From Capitulum mitella (lineage: Eukaryota > Arthropoda > Thecostraca > Pollicipedomorpha > Pollicipedidae), in the NCBI GenBank assembly GCA_030062745.1, contig CP099850.1:9677538-9741537 (forward strand): DNA of 64,000 bases, in the 5' to 3' direction. Below the pieces are notes generated by a model that was not told where the DNA came from, did not search any database, and saw only the letters and a program-made list of their open reading frames with translations. Numbering within the stretch: the stretch's first letter is position 1; each line of letters starts with the position of its first letter. The position numbers and the translations under genes are program-made. Shown piece after piece: positions 32,491-45,513 of this stretch.

Positions 32491-34373
32491 CCATTTTATG
32501 TCAGTTTCTCATGCAAATTTACGGTCAATACGATTTGAATTTGTCTCTTTACAGTTTGTAAACTTCTCTGTCTCCAGAGTTGCTTCTTGAATATATTGGT
32601 CATTCCGTCGTCATGATTTTTCCCGTTTTTTTCCCCGTGATTCCTTTTGCGAGATGTTCTTTCGTGTTGTTCTCATGGAGAGGAAACTCCATAAATTCTC
32701 TATTTGGTAGCATGTCTAATTTTAATACAAACACAGTTTGGCTGAGACAAAGCTGGATGTCTTCAACACTCAAATCAATTTCTTGTCTTGTAAACAAATC
32801 TTGTGGTCGCGACTGGCGTAATTCTCACGACGGTTGTTTTGCTGCTTGAGGAGTGCTTACCTGACTGGTGGATACAACGAATCAAGATTGGACTTTGACT
32901 GGCCGTCACTCTGCTGTTTGGGTACTGCGTGGAAACAGTCTAGAAGGTAAGAGCTTATACGAGGCAAGTCCAGTTTGGGTAGTTCTGTTCGCTTCATTAA
33001 ACTTTATGCCCGATATCATCACAAGTTATCAAGTTAATTTTGTTTAAGTATCATTTGCCATGCTGGGCCTAAAAATAATGAAAGAAGGTTTTTATATTTC
33101 ATCATGCTGGAGATAACAGATCATTTTCTGTCATTTCAATGTATCTTTACAATATCTTTACAATAATCCAGTATCAAGAAGCCAGAAAAAACCGATTCAT
33201 TGTGATGTGTTGCTCTGCACTTCAAATTTGTTTGCTTCATTGAGATACTGAATCCAGAACCCACTTGTGCTTGAACTCAGCTGCACCTGGGGCCATGGAA
33301 GTGAAAAAAAACATTAAAAAATTTATATAGAATTTTTGGTGCATTGGCAAAGTTTAGTTGTAAGCTGCACTCCTTTTCAGAGTGATGTGTTGTTAGCAGC
33401 AGTCTGTATGAATTAATCACACATGATGCCAGAAATTATGTGCTCTGGATGGTTTTCTGTCCTGAGCTATTTCTGGATTTTCATTGTAATACTTTTTGCA
33501 GGCACTTAACTCTAGGGTGTTTATTATTACTGCACTACCTTTGGCAGCTTGTAAAAATTTGTGTGAACACATTTCAGTTAGTTTTGATAACAGACATTGT
33601 AGTCACATCAGCATCATTAGCTTTATGTCATTGATAAGTTATTTTGCACTGGGGTCTCATCAGACATGATCAGCATTTAAACATGTGCTTGTTTTACCCT
33701 TGAGGTTTGGCTAGAATGGAAAACTGCTTCATCATTGTTTTATGTCAAACTACAATATTTTGCAGGTGTTGAAAAGCAAAGCTGGAATTTGTAAATAAAA
33801 AGGATACCATTTTGCAGACTTTAAAGAATTTACAGTCCTTGGTAAAAAAAACAAGAGAAAACTGAATACACCTACATGCAGAATGCAACTTGTGCATGTG
33901 AACTGGGTTTTTATAGAATAAAGCTTTATGGAGAACACTTTTATCAGTACATCTAGCCTCCAAGAAGCAATGTTCTTTGCTCCTGGCTTTGATATTGTCA
34001 TAACAAATGAATCATGTTTTTTTTGTTCCAACATTTTAATTGTTGGTGCACTGGGTATGTTTGTTTAATCCTTACCTGTATGGGAGGTTGATGCAGCCCC
34101 CTCTGAGGTTGTCCTAGGGTAATCAAACAAACTTTTAAACAATTTGTTTGATCCATCTGAAATGTGGTGTACCATCCAGGGTATCCTTTCTGCATCTTAT
34201 GGTAAAAGTTTATATTTCTGCATTGCCATGGTAACGAGTTATGATGTCATAACGGGAACTATGTCCTTTTTAAGTTTTTTAACTTTTTACTGCTTTTGCA
34301 TGCCAAAGCAGCCAGTTTACAACAGTCTCAGTTTTGTCTCACTGTAAGATGGTTGAAGTGCAAAAATGCAATG

Positions 34374-34374
<1 letters not shown>
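32491..34374. other. AT-rich stretch, no gene recognised
   Basis: Low-GC DNA without conserved exons or recognised transposons. Confidence 0.5.

Positions 34375-34438
<64 letters not shown>
34375..34438. repeat. (TA)n microsatellite
   Basis: About 32 uninterrupted TA units. Confidence 0.95.
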
Positions 34439-34442
<4 letters not shown>

Positions 34443-34651
34443 AAGCAACACCAAAGTGTATATTCTATAAGACTTGACATAGATTTGATAGGCATATACT
34501 TATTGCTGGGATTATCTAGGCTTTAAACTGAGGTCTTGAGCTGATAGAAAATAGGTACTGAAAAGCAACCAATATATTTGAATTGCTTGCAGTGTAAAGA
34601 GTTGATTGATATAAATTCATTGCAGTTTATCTTTTATGTCATTAAAAGATC

Positions 34652-34760
34652 GTGCAGTGCAGCAAACGTCTGACGTTTGCTCCGACGGCGGCCAGCGGCC
34701 GCGTTCGGACTGCGGCGGCAGCGGCGTCGGCCGCTCCGCCCGTCCGAGCAAACGTGCAGT
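34652..34760. repeat. GC-rich hairpin island in AT-rich DNA
   Basis: GCAAACGTC (34662-34670), one T, then GACGTTTGC (34672-34680) is a perfect palindrome. Beyond it ACGTTTGCTCCGACGG is inverted at about 34738-34755 as CCGTCCGAGCAAACGT around an extremely GC-rich core. TGCAGTG occurs at both outer ends, possibly a target duplication. It looks like a small foldback insertion. Confidence 0.65.
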
Positions 34761-35239
34761 GATGAGTCTCCAATACCATGGCTTGCCTAAAATTAGATTC
34801 TTTGTCGGATATCAACTCGAAAAACGATTTTAAGGCATCTGAGTTACGATTTCTAGCAAACCAGAGGTCATTCTAGATCCTTAGCTTTTGAGAACCCTGG
34901 ATGGCTTAAGGTGACCTTGGATGGCCTAAGATGACCTTTATATGGTATTCGACAATAGTGTTTGTTAATTGAGATGCTAACTTTGACTTAATCGTCTCTT
35001 ATTATGTACAAGAATGAGTCTGTAGCTCCGAGAACGCATTTAAGCCAACGACCCCGTATGACAAGGATTGACCTAACGTGATCTGGACCGGACTCCATGG
35101 GTAAAATAAAATCATGTGGGGTACAGATAAATTCATAGTTGACTGACGAACACTATGACATCCGTTTTGTTTCATCATCCTGTATTCTTTGGCGTTCATT
35201 TGCTCTTAAGCTGGAAAAGTACCACTTTCTGCTAATTGT

Positions 35240-35251
35240 TGACCTTTGACC
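35240..35251 (-). promoter_or_regulatory. Perfect DR1 nuclear-receptor-type site
   Basis: TGACCTTTGACC is the complement of GGTCAAAGGTCA, the DR1 form bound by HNF4/RXR(USP)-type receptors. Another AAGGTCA half-site follows at about 35260. No gene start is visible nearby, so function is uncertain. Confidence 0.35.
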
Positions 35252-35502
35252 CGACCTGGAAGGTCACCTGTTAACCTGAGACCTTAAAAAGAGATACCGG
35301 TGCCGAGATCTCGTGACGCGCAGCACGTTGTTTTTTCCGCGACGCTCTAGGACGTGCGGTGTGGGAATGGCCGGGGTCGAACCAGCCCCCCTACACATCC
35401 GCGTTCTGCAGGAGGCCCTTTACGGGCGAGGGTTAAAGATCAAGACGGAATTCTGAAAAAAATGAACAAATCTTTACAGCATAAAAAATACAGCATAATG
35501 CC

Positions 35503-35543
35503 ATACATATATATATATATACAATATATTATATATGTATATA

Positions 35544-35607
<64 letters not shown>
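35503..35607. repeat. Imperfect (TA)n microsatellite
   Basis: About 100 bp of TA units with ACA/TGT interruptions. Confidence 0.95.
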
Positions 35608-35610
<3 letters not shown>

Positions 35611-38600
35611 ACATATAATAAAACAAACAAGTAAAGCACAATGTTTGCTTGCAGCAGCAGGAATACTTATGGTACCATTTTGGAAGCATAAATTTGTTCC
35701 AGATAGATCACTTTTAGGAGATTAATTCTGATTATACCAGATGTTTTCAATAATTGTCAGACCATTGTTCTTATCAGGCGTGCTACTTATCATACTACAT
35801 TCAGCCTATAGAAATGTCACTTGTCATGAAATGCCAGAATCAAGTTATTCAGCACCACCAAAACATTGACCTATAATGATGGCTAGATACCCTACCAATT
35901 GTGTGCTTATCATAATATGTTTCATACTACGGAAATGCCATCTGTTATCAAATGGCAGTCAGGTTATTCATTAATACCAACACCTTGACATCTAATGATG
36001 GCTGGAGATCCTGCAGACTGAAAAATGGTGGCAAAGAATTAAAATTCGTGACGAGGTTGGACAGTTTTCATCCTCCATACTATTTCTCTCTGCAGCCACT
36101 GAATAATATGGAGTAGCAGCACGAAACTTTGGATAGCTGGGTTCTGTTCGGCCTAGCATGATTTGAAACCTATGTTGTTTGAAACCTACTGATGTTGTAT
36201 GAAGGCAGGAGAGAGATTATGGTGTTATTTTCGAAAGGATGGTTTGCGATTTTTCTGTTGTTTCCAATAAACCAGTGAATAACTCATTCATCTAGAAGTC
36301 AAGGCTTGTACACAACCTGAATTGAGATATTTCAGAATGTCTCATTACTTCTTGTGATCTTTCAGGTGTGCGATAAGCAGGCTTGTGATTGACTTTAAAT
36401 CGTTTTGAGTCGGTCCTCAATCGATTCTGCAACTTTACACTTTCGTCTTAATCAGAATCATAATTCAGAACTGCTGATTCCGTGACGACTCATCCGAGGG
36501 GAATCAAGCACAAGGCTGCCGGTAAGGTCATTGGTCCGGTGTGGTCCTTTTGGGGAATCGGAGCATGTTACACATCACGGAGGAGGGACAGGCAATACAG
36601 GCTACATGTTTGGTCTTCAAGGTCACGAAAGGTCGCGTAGCCATCTCACATAAGTTCGAAGCAAAATATTGAATTTCCTTGATGGTTTGTGGCCGATTTG
36701 GCAACTGCTCGTAGGTCGAATCCAGACATGACTTAAGATGCTTATTTGGCCTGAGCTGTGACCATTACTGGGTTTGAAATAAGTCTCGGTATGCCAGAAG
36801 CACGATAAAAACTTAGGTAGCTTTGACACATCATAAATAATCAAATGTATCCTGTTCATCCGAGAGACGAAAAGTGACCGTTCTCTCCGTAGTGCCCGGG
36901 CTTGACCCGTAGTATAGGGTAAAGCATAAGAGCTGTAAAAAAGAAATATTCCGTATCTTATGGCAGAAGACAGAAAATCTATTACTTGTCGTGTATTCAA
37001 ATGCTGTACTAGTGGTATTTTTTGGACGGGGTGAGTTCGCTTTGATAAAAATATTCTGTGGAGCGAGGGGATTTAACATCCACCTTTATTAAAGCATTCC
37101 TTAACGTTACAGAGAAGCTTAAAATGCTAAACTTGGCAAAGCTTTATGTTGCGGCCGATCCAGCAGGCACATACTGGGAGTGCTGTGCTTTGAGGGTATT
37201 ACTCATGGTGACTTTAAGATTACATCCTATTTATGCATATCCGGCGGAACGTTCTCCGAGATGGTAGAGGAGAACAGAACTATTTAAAGCCGATTCTTTC
37301 CATGCTGCGTCATAGGGCTAATGCTAAGTTTTCGACTATGGCGGCTGCCTCAGCAGCCCTCCTGCTTTCGTCATCTCTTTTGTTAAGTGAGAAACGTCAT
37401 TTTTTACCGACTGAAATGTTGCAGCTTTTTCTTATTGATTAAAATTTGTAGAGTACAGTTCTATTTTGACTTCTAATTGTTCAGGAAGAGATAATTATCA
37501 TTTATGCTACGTCCCCTGTTTGTCACTGAGTATAATAATCTAAGCTGTGTTTCATTTGTTCCCCTTAAGTCGGCGGCGTTCCCTGATGTTCGAATGAGTA
37601 TGTTAGCTCTGATGTTTCTGACTCAGATTGGTTTGTGATGCATTGACATCTTCGTATTCTCCGCCAGCGCCGTGATAAGCCGACCCGAGACGCAGATGTA
37701 TTCATCGTTCTTTCGTCATTATTATTACTATTATTTTTTATTCCGAACGTCATGAAATAGGCTGGGACTTTAGATTGAGTTGGTGGCGTTGGGTTCCAAG
37801 ACCTTGCTAAACCGAACTTGTGCGGAACCCAGTCCCGGTACCACAGTGTTTCCAGACGGATGGTGCTTTTAACTTGGGCCTCACGCCAGATAAAGCTGAG
37901 GAATTTATGGAACCGAACAGCTTAACGACAGGATTGCAGCATGGCTGGTTTATACTGGGTCTAGAGTTAAATATGAGCTTGAGTTCTGGGACTCGAACCC
38001 CATGTCCCCGGCCCCCGGCCCTCATACGCCATATTTTGATGTCCGACTGCACGCCCAGCAGGCCACGGCGGCGGCGAGATGTCGTTGCGATCTTTCGCGC
38101 CATGTCTGGCGGGATATATGGCTGGTTGAGTGGTGTTCTGACACCTTACAACACCCTTACTTTAGCCAGTTTTCAAATTCAAGTTTGAACAACTCCTGCC
38201 AATCAACACAGAGTAATTGCAATGGCTCCCAAAGTTGTGACGAATTGACAACTTTCGAAATCACCAAGATTTCCCCTCCCCTCGTAAATACGGGAATGCG
38301 ATTTTTTTAATGCTTGTGGCTTAAGTTTTGGGCAGGTTTCCAAACTTCAGCCTTTAATGTTTTTTTCGCATTTTTGACGGATTGGACAAAAAGCAGTTAG
38401 GAAGACGCGAACCATTTTTTTAGGTTCAACATGCGCCTTGATGCTGAAATCTTGGAAACATGCTTATTATGGCGTGATAGTAACAGCAACTGAACATGAA
38501 CAGTTGGGCAAGAGAAACTCGTCCGCAGAAAACTTGACAGAATCACATAGTTGCAAGTATGCTGGTGGCGTTCAGGCGGAGGCACCTTTGCGTCGATGTC

Positions 38601-38639
38601 AAATCCAGCTCTACACCTCGGTCCGCAGAGGTCGGAGGT
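35608..38639. other. No gene recognised
   Basis: AT-rich at first, more balanced from about 36.5 kb. A member of the GAATCGATTC-rich repeat family occurs near 36385-36510. Open frames around 37.8-38.2 kb match nothing known to me. Confidence 0.45.
36385..36510. repeat. GAATCGATTC-rich repeat family C, copy 1
   Basis: Contains AATCGATTC, AATCAGAATCATAATTCAG and GGGGAATCAAGCACAAGGC, block types that recur at 49775-50260 and, in part, at 62385-62645. Confidence 0.5.
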
Positions 38640-40216
38640 TGAGACAAGAGAATCTTTTTGACATGACGGAGCACCTCGGAGCACCTGATTGCGTTCAGTA
38701 GCACTGATGCCATCCCTTATAAGGTACACAAACGTGAACTTCGTTTGTTTCTTGAGAAGTGACACAGTGAGAGGTTCCGTGGCCGCAACTTGAGCAAGGG
38801 ACAGCTTCGTGTTTTTTTCCTTTCCTGTCAACTGGGCGATGACGAAGTCTCCCTGAACGACACCGCTCCAGTTGATCCCAAAGGATGAGCTGTCGCCCCC
38901 CCCCCCCTGATCATCTCGCTCTCGGATGAGCTGTTGTCCTCGTGATCCTCCTTGCGCTCGGGTGAGCTGCCGTCCCTTTGATTCTTCCGCGCTCTTCCTT
39001 CCTCTTCCTCTTCCGTCCCAGAATTTCCCCCTCTTCCTCAGTCGTCGGTGGTTCGCCGTCCACGAGAGGCTCGGAAACCTTCTCGGCCTCGCTGTCTGGA
39101 GAATCGGATGAGCTGATGCCCTCGGACTTCCCCGGGAGAGCTTTCAGCTTCGCCCTGCGACGACGGGATGGTCCGGCGGTGTCCTTTGGGCCTCGGAGAG
39201 CTTGGGGATGATCGAGGATAACACCGTCCATTACAGCGCGCTCGGTGTCATCAGAGGACTTCTTCGGGAGCTTCTCGAGTACGGGTGTTTTGCTGAGGGG
39301 ATGCGTCAGGTGCGTTGAGTTTGGTGGGAGGCATATAACCGAATGTTGTTCTTGCTTTTCTGAATCACCCTCTCATTGATGTGACTGGGCAGGTTGTCTC
39401 TAATGATATCTTCGGGTCCTTGTTTTCGGTGGACTTAGGGGAGGCAGATCTTGATGAACCATTCTTTGAAGGACATTTTATCGAAGCACCCGCTCTCTGA
39501 GTACGTGTATCGGGCACCTGGAGATCCTCCTAGCGTCCACTCCTGGTACATGTGTTCGCCTTATAGACGACAAATAGCGGGAGGGATGTCCGCTACCAGT
39601 GCCCGCACACATGACACTGGTCGTCACCTTGCTATGGTTCGTCACAGCATCAGAATGGCGGCTTCCGCGACGAACGATGCATCGCCTCTTCCCGGCATCG
39701 TCTGTGAGTCCTATTTCGTCATATTCGACCAGATTTTCGGGAGAACCACAGCGAGACTGACAGCAGCGAGCTCGGTGAAGTACTGGTATTCTTCAGTTAC
39801 TTTCCGATCGACAGCTGCCCGCTTGTTGTTTGTCACCATCCGCTTCGTTAGCCGGTTTCGTTGACAGAATCCGTTGACCTATTTCACTCCATGAAGGTTG
39901 TCCACCCAACGTTCATTCGTTGCACCAAGCCTGTCGAGGTACTGTTTGACAAACCGCTTTACGTCCGAAGCGATGACAGGGAAGGCCCATTCTCCCAGAA
40001 GCTTGATGAGCTCAGCCAGCTTCGCTTCCTCCTCTTTGGATATTTCCGTGGGACGCCCCGGATTTCGGTGCTGCTGAGCGCTGATATTGTTGAAGGGAGT
40101 ATGTCGGTTGATGCCGTCCGTTTTGGCGGCCTCCCGGAGGCTCATTTCGGAAGAAAAACATCGGTCTTTGTTGCCTCGATCACTTCGTCGATGGAAGCTC
40201 GGTAATTCCGTTTCAT
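38640..40216 (-). pseudogene. Dead pogo-like (Tc1/mariner superfamily) transposase
   Basis: Read leftward from an ATG at 40216. A short N-terminal piece frameshifts into SLREAAKTDGINRHT (Psq-type helix-turn-helix), then GRPTEISKEEEAKLAELIKL and FVKQYLDRLG, the CENP-B-type second helix-turn-helix of pogo transposases; a stop follows at 39879. The DDE domain is broken by several stops and shifts: VEYDEIGLTDDAG near 39.7 kb (first acid), RDNLPSHI near 39.4 kb (second acid, canonical GDN), and LPPNSTHLTHPL near 39.3 kb. Here the sequence jumps straight to KTPVLEKLP, so the expected third acidic residue and about 80 residues are missing. An acidic/basic C-terminus (SSSDSPDSEAEK...GRKRKRKEERGR) and GDFVIAQLTGK, a C-terminal module seen in invertebrate pogo elements, complete it. 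Terminal repeats were not located. Confidence 0.85.
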
Positions 40217-43200
40217 TTGGGAAAAAATGTGGGAAAAGGGCCAGGGAACTGGTGATTGGAGGAAGAAATCAGTGGAAGGGTGGGTTGGACTGATCTCGAC
40301 TGGGCAACCGGGGAAGGGAGAGGGGTATTGTGGGTGCTGATATCAGGACTGTACGTGATTGGTCACCATCACAAAGACATAAAGTTACGTCCCTTGAACG
40401 TACCTCTCACTGCCTCAACAATTCCGCACCACCACGTAGCTCCAAGTTCCAGTGCTATGTTAGCATGCAGTCAACATAGTTTTAATTCGTCCATAGTGCG
40501 TCAACGACACGCTAAGTAAATGGCTACCATAGTTTTCATTGGAGGAGAATTCTTTGGTAAAATCCGGTACAGCACTCGATGGCGCTATGTGCGCAGATAT
40601 CCATGAAAGGTATTGCTTCTGCTGCCCCCGCCAACATTGCCGCCAGCACTGCTAATCCGAGTGGCTCATTTTAGAGTGTTTTTGGTTGTTCCCCGTTGTA
40701 ACTTTAGCCACTCTAGTTTTTCGTAAATTCTTGCTGAGTCTTCTGGAAAAGTACCTCAGTTACAATTAGAGGATACTACCGTCCTATAGAATCACTTCAC
40801 GTCTGTCTGATTCGTTAGATTTGCCTGCACAGGTACCACTCTTCCACATCTTGTTTTTTTCCACTTTTCACCCGTGGTCGCGTCTTAAGTTAAGGCGTTA
40901 TACGATATTTATTCTGGACACAGCCTTCATACTTTCCGTTTTTTTTTGAAGATTGATCCGTGATTATGCACCGCAACGGTGAATTATTTTCGTAGCGAGA
41001 GGTGAAGAGTGGTATATTGATCTATTTTGAGGGGTGCCATTTTGAAGTCGCTTGTTTTCTTGTGGGATCATTGACGTCCAGCTCTCCCGAAATACTAGGA
41101 TGGCAGCCCCAATAGCCACTTCCGTCCCACTTCGCCACCTTTGCTTATGGGACAGAGGGGATTGCTGGTTCGGTTTCCAGCCAAATGGTCACTGTGAAAT
41201 GCTGTTGTATTACATTCACCGGTTGGAACATTCTGGAAATGTTGCACTATTGCACTGTTCTCGTGAGTGAAGTGGACTTGCAGGTTAGGGTTGACATTGT
41301 TTCCCGTGTTTTTTTGATCGCCATCGCCGGTCAGGCCACGTGACCACGTGGAGAAGGCATAGAGCTTCATCACTCGGTCCGTGTTCTCTTCCTTTATGCT
41401 TTAGTCCTTGCGCTGCCGCATTTTTTGGCCAGGGATCGTAAATAACTAAGGCCAACTGTGCGCTCTGCTTCGACTTAGCATCATGGAAGCTTCATTCAAA
41501 GGGGTAGATAGGGAGGCGACACTACCAATTTGGCGATGGGCATAGCAGCTGTGGATATTTGTCATTAGCTGCATGGTGTTACATGGATAGAAATTTCTTG
41601 AAAATTGCACGCTCGCGCCAACTTCTAAAACGCTCCTGTAACGCTTCTAAAACGCTCGCTCCATTGTCCTGGTCTGCACTTGTCCACAACGCAAACACAC
41701 GTGCACCGCGCTAGGCCGTTGGTAGGTGTTACGGTCCGCACGGTGTTTTCCCGGGCATCGTGTCTCCCATGGCGTCATTGATGCGCGTCAGATGGCTCGT
41801 TTAGTAGTCGATCATTGGGTCTGACAGTCTCGGCCGCTATCAGAATCGATTTCCGATACCCAGGGTACCTCCGGGGCAGCTACGCCCTCCCCTCCCCCCC
41901 CGCCCTGGCTAGCAACAGAACATCCCGGCGGCAGCCGACGCCCCGGGGCGGGGGAGGGACGGGGTCGCCACCCTGAGATCTGTTCAGCGCGCTGCTTCCT
42001 GCGTTCCCTGCTACGAGCACTCACCCCGCCTATTTGGCTGGGTGAATGAGGTTAGCAGTTCCGGGCGCCACTGAACAGAACGGTGCCAGGTGGTGCGAGC
42101 CTGACGCGGGTTCGCGCCAGCTGCAAATTTGCCACGTTTTTTAGTTAATCGCAGGGAACAAAATGGGACGTCGTTGGATTATTAAGTCTGCTACGTGGAT
42201 GGCAGACTGGGGATAAAAACAAATATTTGCACGGCGTTCACTTCATCGCCGCACCCTCCTTGGCTGAACCAACGGGCAGCGCCGTGACAGTGGTCCCGTC
42301 GGCTACTGCTGTTCCACAGGGAGCAGGGCTGCAGGGATGAGACGCCCCGGCCTTCTCTCCCCTCCCTCGCGGACGTACCCAAACTGCGTCTGAGTGGTCC
42401 GTAGCGGAGGGAGCAGAGGAAACGCGCCGAAACGGGCCTCTGCCCTGTCTCCGACCCGCTCTCGAGATTCGGTAATGGTAATGGATGGACCACTTGTACG
42501 CTCAGCTGTGCGGCCGGTTAATGTGTCCTCGTGTTGCGCCTGACTGCGGCATGGTTGTCATTTGTGTGACGGGTTAAGTGGAGCACGGTCCGCGGATCCC
42601 GTTGGGTCGAGGGGTCAGCTTTGTTGAAAAGGCGAACGAGCTCGGAATGGTCGTGGCACAGCAGCCTCCGGTCAGGCTGGGTTCAGTACGAGGGTGAGTT
42701 CTCGGTTGTGCGTGTGGCTGGTCCTCATGTACAGCTTCCGCCGCCGGTCACAGAAATTTCTTTACCTAGGGCAGTGTAAATTCGCCAGTATTGTTTTCAT
42801 TTATGTTTGTGCTGGCTTGTGTCTGATACCTACACCGTTTCTGTCTAAAACAGAAGCAGATAAGTGGAGAAGGGCAGAAGTAAGGAAGTACAGGAGGTGA
42901 AATCATGTGAACTTAAAGACAAGGACACGGTGAATACAGTCATTTACGCCTCTTAAAACGACTTTGCCCGCCTTTTCAGAAATATATGCAGAGTATCTTG
43001 TTACGTGCTTTGCTGACTGAAAAGTTGGGAAGGATTTACTTGCCGCTGTCTTTGTTGCTGGAAAGACAGGTTATGTACTGAACATTTCCAGTTTTGTGGA
43101 GAATTAACGTTATATGTTGACAATTTCGTTGTTGCTTGTCTTCTGGTTCGTTTATGTGATTTCGACTTTGGATAACACGGAATATCGATCTCGATAAAAA

Positions 43201-44600
43201 TCAGACCATATGTATGGGATGATTTCGCTCGTCCTTGGGCACTAAACGAGTACAGGGTCACAGACAAGCAAACACAAGTGCAAAAATTGGGAAAAATGCG
43301 CACAGTCCCGCGGAACATTTATTGTGGCTACCTTTAAACAAAAGGGGCATGACTTGAAAATGCGCTATCCATATTAGTCTAGTCGAAATCCCTACCAAAT
43401 TCCAAATCTACGCTTTACATGTTATGTTCGCTTCGTCGATCGTTGTAACCTCTACTATATTTCACGCTTACTCGTATAATCTTTCGCTGTAAAATAAACC
43501 TGTGCTCAACATTCGCCTCGACATATCGTTTGCTATCAATTAAAGGATGTCGTGCGCATTTGCGTAATCTGATCGTCCGCTATACCCTAGAACCACGCTT
43601 CATTTGGTCGCGCTACCTCATCATGCGCTATAACGTTGGCGTTATATGAAAATGATGTAACGCGTTAATGATAAAAACGTTATATGCAGAAATATACCAA
43701 TATACAATCCGTGGTGCGTCACATCAATTGTTTGTGCTCTTTAACGGAAGAGATACGACCTGAAATTACGCTTCATATGTCCTCGACGTGCACGGTAAAA
43801 CAAAGGTACCGCGCTTTAAATCCACACGAGAATTAACGTGTTTCGCTGATTGCCCCGAAAGTTTCCCTGACACAAACACAATAAGGGCCCACTGAAAACT
43901 AATTTTCGAGGTCGTAACTACTAAACTTCGTTCTCGGAAAGATCAAATTTGCGATGTGATCATGTCCCGAGGCTTAGTCAGCTGCAGATAATCGATACTC
44001 GTGCCCTCCGATAACCTCATCTTTTGACCGCTATGGGACGAGTTTCATCCACGGAGCAGCGCATTGCTGACGTCAGACATGTCCGCGGCACTAAGCCCAT
44101 CAACACCGAGTGTCCAAGAAATAACACGGCTATCAATCGCTCTATGTATGGCGTCTGCAAGGTTCTGCAAAATCAGAGACGCTGCCAGCGCGCGGCGAAG
44201 GGATGGCCGTTGTTGGCTGGACTCCGACGTCTCGTAATTTTCGCGTGGACATTGGAGTTAAATAGCACCAAACTTTGGAGGCGGCCAGAAAAGTCGTGCA
44301 TCAGTCGAATCTGGTCTGTATGCCCAATAATGTTGCTGGTTTCGCCGCCTCACTGCTCGTAACCAGCTCTGTGGGCGTCCGGCATAATAACCATTTTTCT
44401 GGAATCTTGCGGTGATAATGAGGAAAAGTCCAAGATCATTTTAGTTAATTTCCCCGCACCCTCTTTCTCCGCGTTTATTTCCACAATTTGTCTTCTGAAG
44501 CACCTGTGAAGTCTCGGAAAGTGTTACGGCGAGAGAAAGGATCGCTCCTGGAAATGCACCAGGACACAGCCTTTAGGACCCCTCGTAGCGCCGTTAGGGT
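40217..44600. other. No gene recognised
   Basis: No conserved exon or clear transposon domain identified. One TGACGTCA site lies at 44068-44075. Composition becomes GC-rich toward 44.6 kb, approaching the first-exon region of NDRG. Confidence 0.45.
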
Positions 44601-45179
44601 TGCTCGTGCAGATTGCATCCATCCGCGGCGGGCGGCGCTGCAGGCCGGGCCGCGTCGTGACGTCACCCTCACCTGGCTCGTCAAGGCTATCGATTGTGGC
44701 GCTGGTGCGGCGCGCCGCGGCCGCGAGCGGCCCGGCCAGCTGCTCAGTTGCGGCGTCGGCGGCGGTCGGGCGCGCGGGGCCGCCGTCTGGTGCGACAGGT
44801 GCGCTGCAGCCGCCGTCCGCCGCGGTCTGGCTTCCAGTCGGGCTCGCCGCCTCGATAGCGTCTGAGCGCGGAACTGGCGCCGGCGCACGGTGGGGTTTTG
44901 GCCGTGTTTAGACCGTCTGTGGCTCTGGAAGTGCGGCGGGTCGGAGCAACAAAGAGCGGACGCGGCGGCTGAGCCGGAACTGTTGGCGGTGAGAGGAGTG
45001 GCACGGAGTCGCAGTGGCTCGTCGGGAACTGTGGTGTGCCGCTGGTGAAGGAACGTCGACACCAGTTCCGGCTGTGTTCCGCGGTGTCGACGGGGGATCG
45101 CCGCTGATCGCTCCACGCAGCGTCCGCTGCAAGACGGATGACTCAGTGGTCCTTCCAGCCAGCTCCGTAGTCCGCACTC
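44601..45179 (+). other. GC-rich region upstream of the distal NDRG first exon
   Basis: Very GC- and CpG-rich with a TGACGTCA palindrome at 44658-44665. It is a candidate promoter or 5' leader. Long open frames on both strands here are compositional. Confidence 0.35.
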
Positions 45180-45505
45180 CGGAACGGTCCGTGAACTCTC
45201 CTCGTGAACTCCGCCCGTCGCCTCTGTCGTCGCAGTCTGCTCGTCAGCTGTGTCCGTGAACTCTGCCGGCGACCTGTTCTCGTGATTTTTACCCCGCCCG
45301 TGAACTCTGCTCCTGACCTCTGCCGGTGCACTCTGCTCGTGAGCTGTGCCGGTGCGCTCTGTTCGTGAGTTCAGCCGATGTACTCTGCTCGTGAGCTCAG
45401 CCGGTGCACTCTGTTCGCGAGCTCTGCCGGTGCACTCTGCTCGTGAGCTGTGCCGGTGAACTCTGCTCGTGAGCTCTGCCGGTGCGCCCTGCTCGAGCTC
45501 GGCCC
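45180..45505 (+). repeat. 26-bp minisatellite directly before an NDRG-type first exon
   Basis: About ten units of the form CGTGAGCTCTGCCGGTGCACTCTGCT with an exact 26-bp period in the last six. The array ends within 15 bp of the ATG at 45514, so it would be transcribed as 5' leader if that start is used. The minus strand reads as repeated HEQSAPAELTSR-like peptide, a tandem artefact. Confidence 0.85.
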
Positions 45506-45513
45506 GTGCCGCG

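Noticed and set aside
35340..35440. tRNA-like T-arm (GGTTCGACCCC on the minus strand)
   Set aside because: A T-arm-like hairpin can be drawn but no A-box, anticodon arm or acceptor stem pairs with it.
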